A stretch of 64,000 bases of DNA from assembly GCA_963739795.1 (NCBI GenBank), contig CAVUBL010000016.1, positions 1 to 64,000 on the forward strand, read 5' to 3'. Position numbers and translations under genes: made by a program. This stretch comes from CAVUBL01 sp963739795. GTDB lineage: Bacteria > Acidobacteriota > Thermoanaerobaculia > Multivoradales > DATKCC01. Position 1 is the stretch's first letter. Each line of letters begins with the position of its first letter. The notes below the pieces were generated by a model. That model did not search any database, was not told where the DNA came from, and worked only from the letters and a program-made list of their open reading frames with translations. Of the stretch, positions 50,201 through 57,879 are shown one piece after another.

Positions 50201-50456
50201 CCGCGTGTGGACGGCGGTCGAGACCCTCAAGAAGGCCGGCCTGCCGCCCGACGCCCCCCTCGTCTTCGAGCGCCGGGAGGAGGGCGGCTGGCTGATCCTG
50301 CGCTCGGGGCGGCTGGCGTTGACCAGCCTGGTCACCCGGGCCCAGGGCGTCGAGGCCCCGCTGGCCCTGGCGTTCCTCGGTGGTGCCTCCCCCGAGATCG
50401 TTCCGGGCGCTCCGGGCGCTCCGGGCGGGCGGGGCGGCGGGGGGGCCGCGCCGTGA
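44283..50456 (+). CDS. pksE: Enediyne iterative type I polyketide synthase: KS-AT-ACP-KR-DH-PPTase
   Basis: 2057 residues, near the usual PKSE length. The KS has GACASS (Cys214), EGHGTGT (His347) and VGHTKAAAG (His386). The AT has GHSLGE (Ser685). The ACP has DLHLSSIAVGQ (Ser1012), a variant of the enediyne-specific DLHLNSI motif. The KR has VTGGGRGIAAE near 1287 and Tyr1436 in ADYALAN. The DH has LSDHVYSGERLFPAVLGLEA (His1568). The C-terminal integrated phosphopantetheinyl transferase has GCDVEP (Asp1933) and WTAVETLKKAG. This domain order is unique to enediyne and related polyene PKSs, which build a linear polyene from malonyl-CoA. A Gly/Asp insert (GGGGDGGGDGGDG) interrupts the AT domain, and Gly-rich runs occur before the KR and at the C-terminus. 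All catalytic residues are present. Confidence 0.96.
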   Translation: MSAAADTCRIAVVGLACRYPGARSPRELWENALAGRRAFRRIPSERLRLEDYRGGGPDSVYVREAAVIEDWEFDRVAFRVAGSTYRAADAAHWLALEVAASALADAGLEGGEGLPREATGVLVGNSLTGETSRAQQMRLRWPYVRRMVGAALAAEGWSDDRLGRFLAELEERYKAPFPEPGDETLAGGLANTIAGRIANHFDLGGGGYSVDGACASSLLALANACSALVAGDLEVALAGGVDLSLDPFELVGFSRAGAFARDRMRVFDARSAGFLPGEGCGFAVLMPLARARGAGLRVHAVIRGWGISSDGAGGLTRPDSDGQLLALERAYRRAGFGPESVAFFEGHGTGTAVGDAAELATLVRARRAAGATAAAAVGSVKAIVGHTKAAAGLAGTIKAVAALEAEVLPPTVGCEEPHPMLREEGGSQPVLRTLSRAEAWPAGAPLRASVSAMGFGGINVHLTLEGALEGIRARPRRRLLSSEVRRLDATRQDAEILLLAAADAPALAAAAGALATEVAGLSAAELTDLAAHLASAPGSGPAPTPTRGAVVAATPAGAAARLRELARTAEEGAAGGLRIAPRIDPAAGVFFAVAARPPALGLLLPGQGSPPRAGGGEWVRRFEEVEALYELARLDSIGGGGDGGGDGGDGVATERVQPAIATATAAALGLLERLGLEARVAVGHSLGELAALHWAGCFDAHTLIELARARGEAMAAIAGEAGGMVSLRASSERVVPLIAGLEVSLAGENGPDHCVVSGPLAALSEVEHRARALGVATTRLRVSHAFHSPAMAPAAGALSRTLAEARERGELGSPAPGRRVVSTVTGELLEPGCDLEPLLVRQLTEPVRFARALRRAEEAAGIDLWIEAGPGRVLCGLAAACGAAPAVSVDAAGPGVAGLLAVAGAAFALGAPLAGAELFRDRLVRRPVWRERPRTFLANPCEQAPAPVAPPEETAGPEAAPADPTQLALRDEPPGDLPAVELVRRLVASRVELPESAVRGESRMLSDLHLSSIAVGQLVVEAARRLGAGAPASPTDFADASVAEMASALEELVAAGAGGSEPERRLPAGVDTWVRAFVVERIERPRARRSSAAGPPALAGLFATEGDVLAAALGEALPEAAAPDAEGARAVVVCLPSEPSEPFGPAGAAGAAGADGARWDGALDALLAGARAALADREAAFVLVHRGFGAGFARSLHLERPGGTTVVVEVPAAGGSPPGGVGSLVEAVLAELSSVSPGSYSEAVYDPSGARRVPVLRRLDGEAGRAGEAPAGEAAEFPLGAGDVLLVTGGGRGIAAECALALARETGAALALVGRSRPADSAELAANLERIRAAGIRCAYRSADVTDPGAVSAAVAGIVAELGPVTGVLHGAGANQPRLIAALDAAAVAATLAPKVGGLRHVLQAVEASGSNGGLKLLVGFGSIIARTGMAGEADYALANELLTREVERYGAAHPGCRALAAEWSVWSGIGMGARLGKLDALVREGITPIPPDRGLESLLELLRRPRAATPAAVVVAGRFGEPPTVDLDRLALPFLRFLERERFSVPGVELIVEADLGADSDPYLSDHVYSGERLFPAVLGLEAMAQVAGALARSSPDSASVPTFEPVFEPIFERVRFDRPVSVPEGERVTLRLAALVRGPGQVEVVLRSSATGFQLDHFRALCRFDRRPEASQVEAPAAAERGAGVPLTLDPARDLYGGLLFHRGRFRRLRAYRRLRATECAAEISPDGTAAWFGRTLPGALLLGDPAVRDAAIHAIQACIPQATVLPVGVERLEVGVLDAGRAHTVRARERSRDGRTLVYDLELVDEEGRRVERWTGLTLRAVDDRPAPVEWAPDLLGPYLERRLAELVPGSALAVVLGRHEVRPAGNGGRRRASDRVLAEALGVGRVGASAALGRRPDGRPDGAAGRVATASHFDGWVLAVSGPGPVGCDVEPVAGRDERDWRDLLGPERSALAELLAGETGEDRDLAGTRVWTAVETLKKAGLPPDAPLVFERREEGGWLILRSGRLALTSLVTRAQGVEAPLALAFLGGASPEIVPGAPGAPGGRGGGGAAP

Positions 50457-50905
50457 CGCCGCCTCCGGTGGCGGACGAGCGCCCGGCCTACGAGCTCCGC
50501 CACGCCGTGGGCTTCGAGGAGACGAACCTCGTGGGCAACGTCTACTACGCCAACCACGTGCGCTGGCAGGGGCGCTGCCGCGAGATGTTCCTGCGCGACC
50601 ACTGCCCGGAGCTCCTGGGCGAGCTGGCCGGCGACCTGGCCCTGGTGACCGTGCGCTGTTCCTGCGAGTACCTCGCCGAGCTCGCGGCCTTCGACCAGGT
50701 GCTGATCCGCATGACCTTCGAGGAGATGGTCCAGAACCGGATCACCATGAGGTTCGACTACTACCGCCTGGGCCCCGGCGGCAGCCGCACGCTGTGCGCC
50801 CGGGGCGAGCACCAGGTGGCCTCGATGCGCCGCGGGCCGCACGGGCTGGTCGCCTGCCCGGTGCCCTCCGCCCTGCGCGAGGCCCTACGACCGTTCGGAG
50901 CCTGA
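50453..50905 (+). CDS. Enediyne hot-dog thioesterase (CalE7/SgcE10 type)
   Basis: 150 residues, GTG overlapping the pksE TGA. The hot-dog signature VGFEETNLVGNVYYANHVRW, then GRCREMFL, is almost diagnostic of the TEBC thioesterases found beside every enediyne PKS. These enzymes hydrolyse the polyene chain from the PKS and often release a methyl ketone or heptaene. The Arg/Glu typical of the active-site loop are present (WQGRCREMF). Closest functional models are CalE7, DynE7 and SgcE10. One base separates it from the next gene. Confidence 0.94.
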   Translation: MTPPPVADERPAYELRHAVGFEETNLVGNVYYANHVRWQGRCREMFLRDHCPELLGELAGDLALVTVRCSCEYLAELAAFDQVLIRMTFEEMVQNRITMRFDYYRLGPGGSRTLCARGEHQVASMRRGPHGLVACPVPSALREALRPFGA

Positions 50906-50906
50906 G

Positions 50907-53486
50907 ATGGGACGCGCCCGACACTCGCTGACCGGTCTCGGCGCCTCTCTGGCGGTGGCGGCCCTGGCCGCCTTGGGCGCGGGCCTGCTGGCGGCCGGCT
51001 GCTCGGCCGGCGGGAGCGAAGCCGGCGCCGCGGGCCCCGGCCTGAGGTTCTCCGAGATCGCCGCCCCCGCGGGCTTCCGCCACCGGCACCACAAGCCCTC
51101 CCTCGACCCGAAGCTCGAGAACGTCATGACCTGGGTCAGCAGTGTGGGCGCCGCGGTGGCGGCGGGCGACTTCGACAACGACGGGCGGATCGACCTCTAC
51201 GTCACCGACTCCCACAAGGGGGAGCCCAACCACCTCTACCGCAACCAGGGCGACGGGACCTTCGTCGACGTGGCCGCCGAGGCCGGGCTCGCCGACGTCA
51301 ACGGCGAAGACGGCGTGAGCATGGACTGCGTGTGGGGCGACGTGGACAACGACGGCTGGGAGGATCTCTACCTGGTGCGCTGGGGTCGCGACGCCCTGTT
51401 CCACAACAACCACGACGGCACCTTCACCGACGTCACGACCGACCGGTTCCGCTCCTTGGGCGGCACTCCCGGGACCGGCTGGCACAACGGCAACGCGGCG
51501 ATCTTCCTCGACTACGACCTGGACGGGCGCCTCGACCTCTACGTGGGCAACTACTTCGCCGACGTCGACCTCTGGCACCTGAAGTCCACGCGGATCATGC
51601 ACGATGACTTCGAGCATGCCAGGAACGGCGGGCGAAACCAGCTCTTCCACCAGGAGGCCGACGGCACCTTCGTCGAGGTTCCCCTGAGCGAGGGGCTCGA
51701 CGATCCGGGGTGGACCCTGGCGGTGGGCTCGGCCGACCTGGACAACGACGGCTGGCCGGACCTCTACTGCGCCGACGACTTCGGGCCCGACCAGGTCTTC
51801 CTCAATCGGCGCGACGGCACCTTCGCCAACGTCAGCTCCGAGGCCATCGTGCCCGACACCAAGAAGGGCATGAACGTCGATTTCGGTGACGTCAACGGCG
51901 ACGGCTGGCTCGACGTCTACGTGACCAACGTCACGACTTCCGCCTACCTCCAGGAAGGCAACATGCTCTGGCACAACAACGGCGTGGGACCCGACGGCGT
52001 GCCGACCTTCACCGACGTCTCCCTCGAGACCGGGACCTACGACGGGGGCTGGGGCTGGGGAGCGAAGTTCTTCGACGCCGACGACGACGGCGACCTGGAC
52101 CTGGTGTCGGCCAACGGCTTTATCACCGCCGGCCCCGGGAGCTACTGGTTCGACCTGGCGTCGTGGACGGTGACCGGTAAGGACCCGGCCGACACCCGCA
52201 ACTGGCCGGCCATCGGCGACCGCTCCTTCTCGGGCCGGGAGCGCACCCGGTTCTGGCGCAACGACGGCCTGGGCACCTTCTCCGAAGCGGCGCGGGATGT
52301 CGGCCTGGACAGCGTCCACGACGGTCGGGGCGTCGCCGTGCTCGACGCCGACGACGACGGCGACCTGGACCTGTTCCTGGCCAACCAGGGCCAGCCGCCC
52401 GACTTCTACCGCAACGACGGGACCGGCGGAAACCACTGGCTGCGCGTGAGCCTGCTGGGCGATCCGGAGACCGGGACCAACCGGGACGGCGTGGGCACGC
52501 GGGTCACCGCCGTCACTCCGGGCGGCAAGCGGATGATCCGGGAGCGCGACGGGGGCAACGGCTTCTCCGGCCAGAGCGATCCGCGGCTCCACTTCGGCCT
52601 CGGCGCCGAGACCCGGGTGGCGCTCCTCGAGGTGCGCTGGCCCGACGGCGGCCTCCAGTACTTCGAGGACGTGCCTGCGGACCAGGAGCTCACCGTGCGT
52701 CAGGACCCCGCGCGCTACGCGAGCCGGGTGAAGATCCGGGTCGGCCGGCCGGAGGCCCTCCCGCGCCGGCGCGAGGGGCTGGCCGCCCCGAAGCCCGAGG
52801 TCGACCCGGCGGCCCTCGACGCCGAGCTCTCAGCGGTGGAGACGAGGCTGCGCCGGGGCGAGGGCGGCTACACCCTCGCCGGCCTCTACCGTCGGCGCTG
52901 CGTCGAGACCGGCCGCCAGGACCGGGCGATCGCGTTCTTCCGGGAGCTGGTCGAGGCCGGCCCCAAGCCTCGGCTGCGGGTGCAGCTCGCCACGGCCTAC
53001 ATCGACAAGATCCCGACCTGCGGGGGGATCGCCGCCGTCATTTGCAAGGGGAGCCTCGCCCGCAAGGCCCTGGACCAGCTCGACGCGGTCCTCGAGCGGG
53101 ACCCCGACTCCTGGATCGGCCACTACTGCCGGGGCGTCAACCACCTGCACTGGCCCCGGGCCCTGCGCCACTCCCGCCAGGCTGCCGCCGACCTGGAGCG
53201 GTGTGTCGAGCTTCGGCGCAAGGCCGCGGCCCGGCCCGAGGACCTGCGAGTCTACGTGGGGCTGGGGGACGCCTGGGCCAAGGCCGGCGACTTCGACCGG
53301 GCGCGCCGGGCGTGGCGGCAGGGCCTCGCCCTCTTCCCGGGCTCCGAGGAGCTGGCGAAGCGCCTGAAGCCGGACCTGGGCTCGGGCGACGACGACCTGC
53401 TGGCCTACGTCGAGGACCAGGAGAGCCTCGAGCGGCCCATCGACACCGACCTGTCGTTCATGGACAGCCCGGGCGCGATGAACTAG
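50907..53486 (+). CDS. Lipoprotein: FG-GAP/ASPIC-UnbV domain fused to TPR domain, cassette-linked
   Basis: 859 residues. ATG 50907 lies one base after the thioesterase stop. Lipobox LLAAGC. Residues about 45-610 are CRTAC1-like with FG-GAP repeats (GDFDNDGRIDLYVTD, GDVDNDGWEDLYLVR, DYDLDGRLDLYVGN, GDVNGDGWLDVYVTN, DADDDGDLDLFLANQ). An ASPIC/UnbV block closes this part (GVGTRVTAVTPGGKRMIRE, GNGFSGQSDPRLHFGLG). Residues about 640-840 carry TPR-like helices (ARKALDQLDAVLERDPDSWI, WAKAGDFDRARRAWRQGLAL). It is a second UnbV relative but longer and fused to TPRs, which the cassette UnbV lacks. Its job beside pksE is unknown. Its TAG overlaps the stop of the converging gene (CTAG). Confidence 0.88.
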   Translation: MGRARHSLTGLGASLAVAALAALGAGLLAAGCSAGGSEAGAAGPGLRFSEIAAPAGFRHRHHKPSLDPKLENVMTWVSSVGAAVAAGDFDNDGRIDLYVTDSHKGEPNHLYRNQGDGTFVDVAAEAGLADVNGEDGVSMDCVWGDVDNDGWEDLYLVRWGRDALFHNNHDGTFTDVTTDRFRSLGGTPGTGWHNGNAAIFLDYDLDGRLDLYVGNYFADVDLWHLKSTRIMHDDFEHARNGGRNQLFHQEADGTFVEVPLSEGLDDPGWTLAVGSADLDNDGWPDLYCADDFGPDQVFLNRRDGTFANVSSEAIVPDTKKGMNVDFGDVNGDGWLDVYVTNVTTSAYLQEGNMLWHNNGVGPDGVPTFTDVSLETGTYDGGWGWGAKFFDADDDGDLDLVSANGFITAGPGSYWFDLASWTVTGKDPADTRNWPAIGDRSFSGRERTRFWRNDGLGTFSEAARDVGLDSVHDGRGVAVLDADDDGDLDLFLANQGQPPDFYRNDGTGGNHWLRVSLLGDPETGTNRDGVGTRVTAVTPGGKRMIRERDGGNGFSGQSDPRLHFGLGAETRVALLEVRWPDGGLQYFEDVPADQELTVRQDPARYASRVKIRVGRPEALPRRREGLAAPKPEVDPAALDAELSAVETRLRRGEGGYTLAGLYRRRCVETGRQDRAIAFFRELVEAGPKPRLRVQLATAYIDKIPTCGGIAAVICKGSLARKALDQLDAVLERDPDSWIGHYCRGVNHLHWPRALRHSRQAAADLERCVELRRKAAARPEDLRVYVGLGDAWAKAGDFDRARRAWRQGLALFPGSEELAKRLKPDLGSGDDDLLAYVEDQESLERPIDTDLSFMDSPGAMN

Positions 53487-56400
53487 CGCTCCGAGCGGCG
53501 GGGCGCGAAGAGGTCCCGGGGGACCCAGCGGGTGGAGTAGCGCGTCTGCCAGGGGCCGGGGGCCGCCACGGGGAGCGGGCCGACCCGGTCACCGCCGGCC
53601 ACGTTGGGATCGCCGTCCTTGTCCCAGCCCACGGCGCGCAGGAAGAAGGTCCGCACGAGGCCCGGCGGGACGGGGGGCAGGCCGCCGGCCGGGAAGGCGA
53701 GGTCCAGGGCGTCTCCCGAGTCGACCAGGGCCAGGCGGCCGTCCCGCGCGGCCACCAGATCGCCCACCGGCCCGTAGCGCGTGCACCAGCCCTCGAGAGT
53801 CGTCCGCCAGGGCGGCCGCGGCGCCACGACCCGGTGATCGGGGGTGGTGGGTTGGTCCGTTCCCCGGGCCGCGAGCTCGGAGAAGCCGAAGAACGAGAGC
53901 CGGGCGCGGGCGGCGGCGAGGCGGTGGCGTGCCGCCGCCCGCGGGTGGACGCGCTCGAAGAGGGCGGCGCGGTCCCACCGGATCTCGTAGGTGGTGGTCA
54001 GGCGCAGGCGGCGCGTGCCCGGCGGGAGCACTCCCGAGAGATCGGTGAGAAGGGTCTTGGTCTTGCCCGCCGGCATGCCGACGGTTACCGGGAGGGGGCG
54101 CCAGCGGCCGGGGGCGACCTCCGCCTCGAGGCGGGGCGCGATCACCTGGACGGACCGGTTCTGGGAGAGGGCGATGTTGGTGCTGGCGTCGCCGTATTGG
54201 AGCCATCCGGTGAGGGCCAGGACCCAGGGGCGCCCCGGATCGAGAGGGCCGAAGTCGAGCACCAGGCGCGTCGGGTAGGTGATCCCGCGAAGAGGCGGCG
54301 GCAGAGGGGTGCCGGCGGGGGCGAAGCGGCCGTCGACCTCACGGAGCGCGGCGGTGAGGTCCCGTCTGTCCCGGCGCCCGTCCCGGAGCGCGGCCCGGAG
54401 CGGCCGGCGGTGGCCGAGGAGCCAGACCTCGGACGGGGGGAAAGGCGGCGGCATGAGCTTGTCGGTCGGTTGTGCCTCGACTGCCGGCGGGTGGTCGACG
54501 GCCACCAGCTCGAGCTGGTCGAGGTAGGCGACTTCCCGGAACTCGCTGGTCACCTGAAGCCGGTAGGCGCCGCCGCGCGGGGCAAGCCGCTCCTCGCCGC
54601 CGATCCGGACCAGCTCCGTGGGATCGGCCGGCAGGTCGTCGCCGCGCCGCAGCGGCAGGCCGAGGGGGGAGTTGCCCAGGAGGTCGGTGACGAAGCGCAT
54701 CCGCCTCCCGTCCCAGGCGTAGAGGAACGGGCACGAGCCGGTGGCGACGTTCTTCTCCACCACCGTGGTCGGGACTACCGGGACGTCGATCCGGTTGTCC
54801 ACGACACCGTTGGTCCAGACGGTGCGCAGCGTGTCCAGGCGGTCGCGGGGGCCGACTCCGATCTCCAGGGGGCGGTCGCTCACCACCCGGTGCACGCGGA
54901 AAGAGCCCCGGGCGAGCTCCACGTCGGTTCCGAGGCCGTCGACGTTGGACTTGGTGCCCACCAGCCGCAGCTTGAGCTGGTGGTTGACGTTCCCCCCATC
55001 GTTGCGGAGGAAGCGCAGGCCGCCCTCGGTGGCCACCACGAGGTCGCTGTCGCCGTCGCCGTCGAAGTCCGCCGCCTGGAGGTCGAGGACCGGAGGGAGG
55101 TCGAGGGCGCCGAGGCCCAACGCGTCTCCATCGTCAGAGCCATCGCCGGCCCGTCCGGCCGAGCCCACGCCGCGCCAGAGGCGTAGCCGTCCCCGCCCGG
55201 CCTCGTCCCGGCCCCCCACCCAGAGGTCGAGCCAGCCGTCGTTGTCCACGTCCGAGAGGGCCGCCGCCGCCGGCTCGAGCCCGCCGAGGTCGAGGCTCCG
55301 CCGGCCGCCCCCCCGGGCCGAGCGGATCTCCACCGAGCTCCGGCCCACCAGCACGGCGTCGACCGAGCCGTCGTCGTCGAGATCGTCGAGGAGCACCTTC
55401 CGGGCCTCGGGCCATGGAGCGGGGGGGGCCGGCCGGCGGGTGAAGCTCCCCCCTTGAACGGACCAGAGGACCGCCGTGGGCTCGCCCCTCCGCGCCACCA
55501 CCAGGTCGAGACCCACGTCCCCCTCGAGATCCGTCGCCGCGAGGCTCCGCACCGGGCCTTCGACCGCGAATCCCGGAGGGCCGTCGGCAGAGCGGAGGTA
55601 GGTGCCGTCGCCGGTGTTCTGCCAGAGGTCGAGGCCGCTCTCGGTGCCCACCACCAGGTCCAGGTCCCCGTCGTGGTCCACGTCGGCCCAGAGCGCGGTC
55701 TCTCCCCGCAGGCCGGAGAGCCCGGCCTCGGCGGTGGCGTCGTGGAAGCTCCGGGGGCCGGTGCGGCGCCACAGGCGGGCGCCCTCGGGGCCCAGCAGGA
55801 GGAGATCGGTGAGGGCTTGGCTGGCCGGATCGAAGACCTCGCCGGGCGGGGCGTCGTCGTGATCGTCGGCCGCCAGGCACCGGCGGATCGGGAAGGGCGA
55901 CGAGCCGTCCACGCCCTGAAGCGGGAGCTCGGCGAAGGCCCCGCCGCGCCACTCGAGGAGGGTGAGGGCACCGTCGGGGGCGACCGCCACCAGCGTGTAC
56001 GACTTGTCGGGGTCGGCGTCGAGCACGTCGATCGCCGCCACCGGCTTGTCGGCGAGCCCGGAGAGGCCCGTCGCCGTGGCGTCGACGAAGCGCACGGCCA
56101 GGGGGGGCGCGGGAGCGGACGGCTGGGCGGTTCCGGCCGCCTCCATGGGCTCGGCCGGCGTGTAGGCCGAGATCTCGAGGGCCGCGGGAGAGCGGCCCGC
56201 GTCGCCTCCGGCGGCCCGCAGCCGGAGGAACTCGCCGTTCCAGCGCTCGTAATCCTGTGTTCGTCCGTCGGCGTTGGCGAAGCGCGCGAGGCGGTAGTAC
56301 GCCGCGGCGTGGCGCGGGTCGAGGCGGATCGTCTCCCGGAGCTGCTCGCGGGCCTTCTCCCCGCGGCCGGCCGCCTGGTAGGCCACCGCGAGCTGGTAGC

Positions 56401-56851
56401 GCAGAGGCGCCGCGTCGGGGTCGAGCTCCACCGCCTCCTCGAACGCGGCGACCGCGGGCTCCGTTTGATCCAGGTGGGCGTGGGCGAGGCCCTCCAGGTA
56501 GGCGGTGGCGGGCGAGCGCGACTCGATCTTCGCCGCGCGCCCGAGCGCCTCGAGGGCCGGCCGGGGCTCGCCGGCCTGGAGACGGGCGCGCGCCAGGTTC
56601 CGCCAGCAAGGGGCGCAGCCCGGGGCGAGGCGGGTAGCGGTGGAGAAAGCCTCGACCGCCTGCGCCGCCTGCCGGTTCTCGAGGTGAGCCCTCCCCAGGT
56701 TCGACAGTCGCGCGAGCTCGGCCCCGTGCGGGCTGGCGGCCGGGCCCGTCCCGCAGCCGGCCAGGAGCAGGAGGAGGGCGCCCGCGAGACCCCTCCCGCC
56801 GGGCCGTCGCGACCGGAGGGGATCTTCGGAGATCCCGCATTGTCGAATCAT
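53483..56851 (-). CDS. Lipoprotein: TPR domain plus FG-GAP (CRTAC1-like) domain, convergent with the cassette
   Basis: 1122 residues from ATG 56851 (MIRQCGISED), chosen for a clean lipoprotein signal (GALLLLLAGC); an in-frame ATG 20 codons upstream is possible. TPRs come first, residues about 50-190 (AVEAFSTATRLAPGCAPCWR, AVAAFEEAVELDPDAAPLRY). An FG-GAP propeller follows (ADVDHDGDLDLVVG, DDLDDDGSVDAVLVG, SDVDNDGWLDLWVGG, ADFDGDGDSDLVVATEG). A long C-terminal beta-rich region of about 400 residues has no family I recognise (CPFLYAWDGRRMRFVTDLLG). The domain order is the reverse of the protein at 50907. It may be a surface protein or complex scaffold. Confidence 0.85.
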   Translation of the reverse strand: MIRQCGISEDPLRSRRPGGRGLAGALLLLLAGCGTGPAASPHGAELARLSNLGRAHLENRQAAQAVEAFSTATRLAPGCAPCWRNLARARLQAGEPRPALEALGRAAKIESRSPATAYLEGLAHAHLDQTEPAVAAFEEAVELDPDAAPLRYQLAVAYQAAGRGEKAREQLRETIRLDPRHAAAYYRLARFANADGRTQDYERWNGEFLRLRAAGGDAGRSPAALEISAYTPAEPMEAAGTAQPSAPAPPLAVRFVDATATGLSGLADKPVAAIDVLDADPDKSYTLVAVAPDGALTLLEWRGGAFAELPLQGVDGSSPFPIRRCLAADDHDDAPPGEVFDPASQALTDLLLLGPEGARLWRRTGPRSFHDATAEAGLSGLRGETALWADVDHDGDLDLVVGTESGLDLWQNTGDGTYLRSADGPPGFAVEGPVRSLAATDLEGDVGLDLVVARRGEPTAVLWSVQGGSFTRRPAPPAPWPEARKVLLDDLDDDGSVDAVLVGRSSVEIRSARGGGRRSLDLGGLEPAAAALSDVDNDGWLDLWVGGRDEAGRGRLRLWRGVGSAGRAGDGSDDGDALGLGALDLPPVLDLQAADFDGDGDSDLVVATEGGLRFLRNDGGNVNHQLKLRLVGTKSNVDGLGTDVELARGSFRVHRVVSDRPLEIGVGPRDRLDTLRTVWTNGVVDNRIDVPVVPTTVVEKNVATGSCPFLYAWDGRRMRFVTDLLGNSPLGLPLRRGDDLPADPTELVRIGGEERLAPRGGAYRLQVTSEFREVAYLDQLELVAVDHPPAVEAQPTDKLMPPPFPPSEVWLLGHRRPLRAALRDGRRDRRDLTAALREVDGRFAPAGTPLPPPLRGITYPTRLVLDFGPLDPGRPWVLALTGWLQYGDASTNIALSQNRSVQVIAPRLEAEVAPGRWRPLPVTVGMPAGKTKTLLTDLSGVLPPGTRRLRLTTTYEIRWDRAALFERVHPRAAARHRLAAARARLSFFGFSELAARGTDQPTTPDHRVVAPRPPWRTTLEGWCTRYGPVGDLVAARDGRLALVDSGDALDLAFPAGGLPPVPPGLVRTFFLRAVGWDKDGDPNVAGGDRVGPLPVAAPGPWQTRYSTRWVPRDLFAPRRSER

Positions 56852-57150
56852 CGTGGACGAGATTTTACTCTGCGCCGACCGGCTCGCGCACCGGCTCCGG
56901 AGCTTCTCCATGAGCCGCTCGAGGCCCTCTTCGCCTCCGCCGGATCGCGCAATTTCGGAGAAAGCGATGAGCCGGCGTCTTCCCTAGAGTGGGGCCCGAG
57001 CTCGAGAGACCGGAAGCAAAGCGGCGCGCCGGCCCGGCCCAGGTGGCCGGACACGGCAACGGGGATTCGTTGCCTCTCGGGGTGCCGGCTCCCGGTCGAG
57101 ACGACACGGTGCGGGGCCGTCCCCCGCGTTTGACGAAAGGAGCAGCGAAG
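56852..57150. other. Intergenic region between divergent genes
   Basis: No gene is seen in these 299 bp. On the minus strand TAAAAT (reverse complement of 56862-56867) is a good -10-like hexamer right before the lipoprotein start at 56851. On the plus strand TAGAGT at 56985-56990 could be a -10 for the gene at 57151, giving a leader of about 150 nt. Confidence 0.3.
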
Positions 57151-57804
57151 ATGTCGAAACGATGCTTGGCCCTGCTCGCCCTCCTCGCGCTGCTGGCCAT
57201 CCCGGCCATCGCGGAGGAGCCCCAGTTCCAGCCCGAGTTTCCGGGCTCGAACGTCTACACGATCTCCTCGCACCCCTCGTTCAACGTGGCGGTCGGCGAC
57301 CGCACGGAGGTGGTCACCTGTCACGCCAAGCTCCGCCTGCGCACCAGCGAGCCCTACCTGGCTCCGGACGGCTCGCGGCGGGTCGACCTCACGATCCTCG
57401 ACTGGCACGCCGACGGCAATTCGGACCTCCTCGGCGGCGAGCTCCACTTCAAGATGGAGCACGGACGGTCGATGCGCGATCCGAGCTACGTGAAGAGCTA
57501 CCAGACCTGGAACGCCGACTCGCCGCAGGACTTCCCGGCGTACGCCCAGTTCTCCATGCCCTACGAGCTCGAGACGCCGTTCGGCAAGATCAACGGCCTG
57601 TACGGCCTGACCTCGGGCTCCATCACCTCCTTCCCGCCTCACGGCTCCATCTTCACGATGAAGAAGGGCGACACCGCCCAGATCATGGAAGCCCTGATGC
57701 CGGAGCCGGTCTCGGCGCTGTCGACCGCCGGCGAGGTGACCCCGGTCAACGTGACGGTCCGGCCGGCGGCGTGCGCCGACGACCTCGACCAGCCGCAGAA
57801 CTGA
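57151..57804 (+). CDS. Secreted protein of unknown function
   Basis: 217 residues. ATG 57151 follows AAAGGAG. A signal peptide is clear (CLALLALLALLAIPAIAEEP). The mature protein looks all-beta (GDRTEVVTCHAKLRLRTSEP, RRVDLTILDWHADGNSD, GGELHFKMEHG) with two cysteines, one near each end, and no family I can name. It is monocistronic, with an intrinsic terminator 20 nt downstream. The tight RBS, its own terminator and compact size suggest a well-expressed exported protein. Confidence 0.78.
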   Translation: MSKRCLALLALLALLAIPAIAEEPQFQPEFPGSNVYTISSHPSFNVAVGDRTEVVTCHAKLRLRTSEPYLAPDGSRRVDLTILDWHADGNSDLLGGELHFKMEHGRSMRDPSYVKSYQTWNADSPQDFPAYAQFSMPYELETPFGKINGLYGLTSGSITSFPPHGSIFTMKKGDTAQIMEALMPEPVSALSTAGEVTPVNVTVRPAACADDLDQPQN

Positions 57805-57823
57805 TCGATCCGGGAAGCTCCGC

Positions 57824-57867
57824 GCGGGCCCGAGGAGGCCGAGCTCGCCTCCTCGGCCCGCCGTTTT
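57824..57867 (+). terminator. Rho-independent terminator of the secreted-protein gene
   Basis: A GC-rich stem pairs GCGGGC/CGAGGAGGC (57824-57839, one bulged C) with GCCTCCTCGGCCCGC (57847-57861) around a 7-nt loop, followed by CG and TTTT. It begins 20 nt after the stop of the gene at 57151. Confidence 0.75.
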
Positions 57868-57879
57868 CGGAGTGGATCA

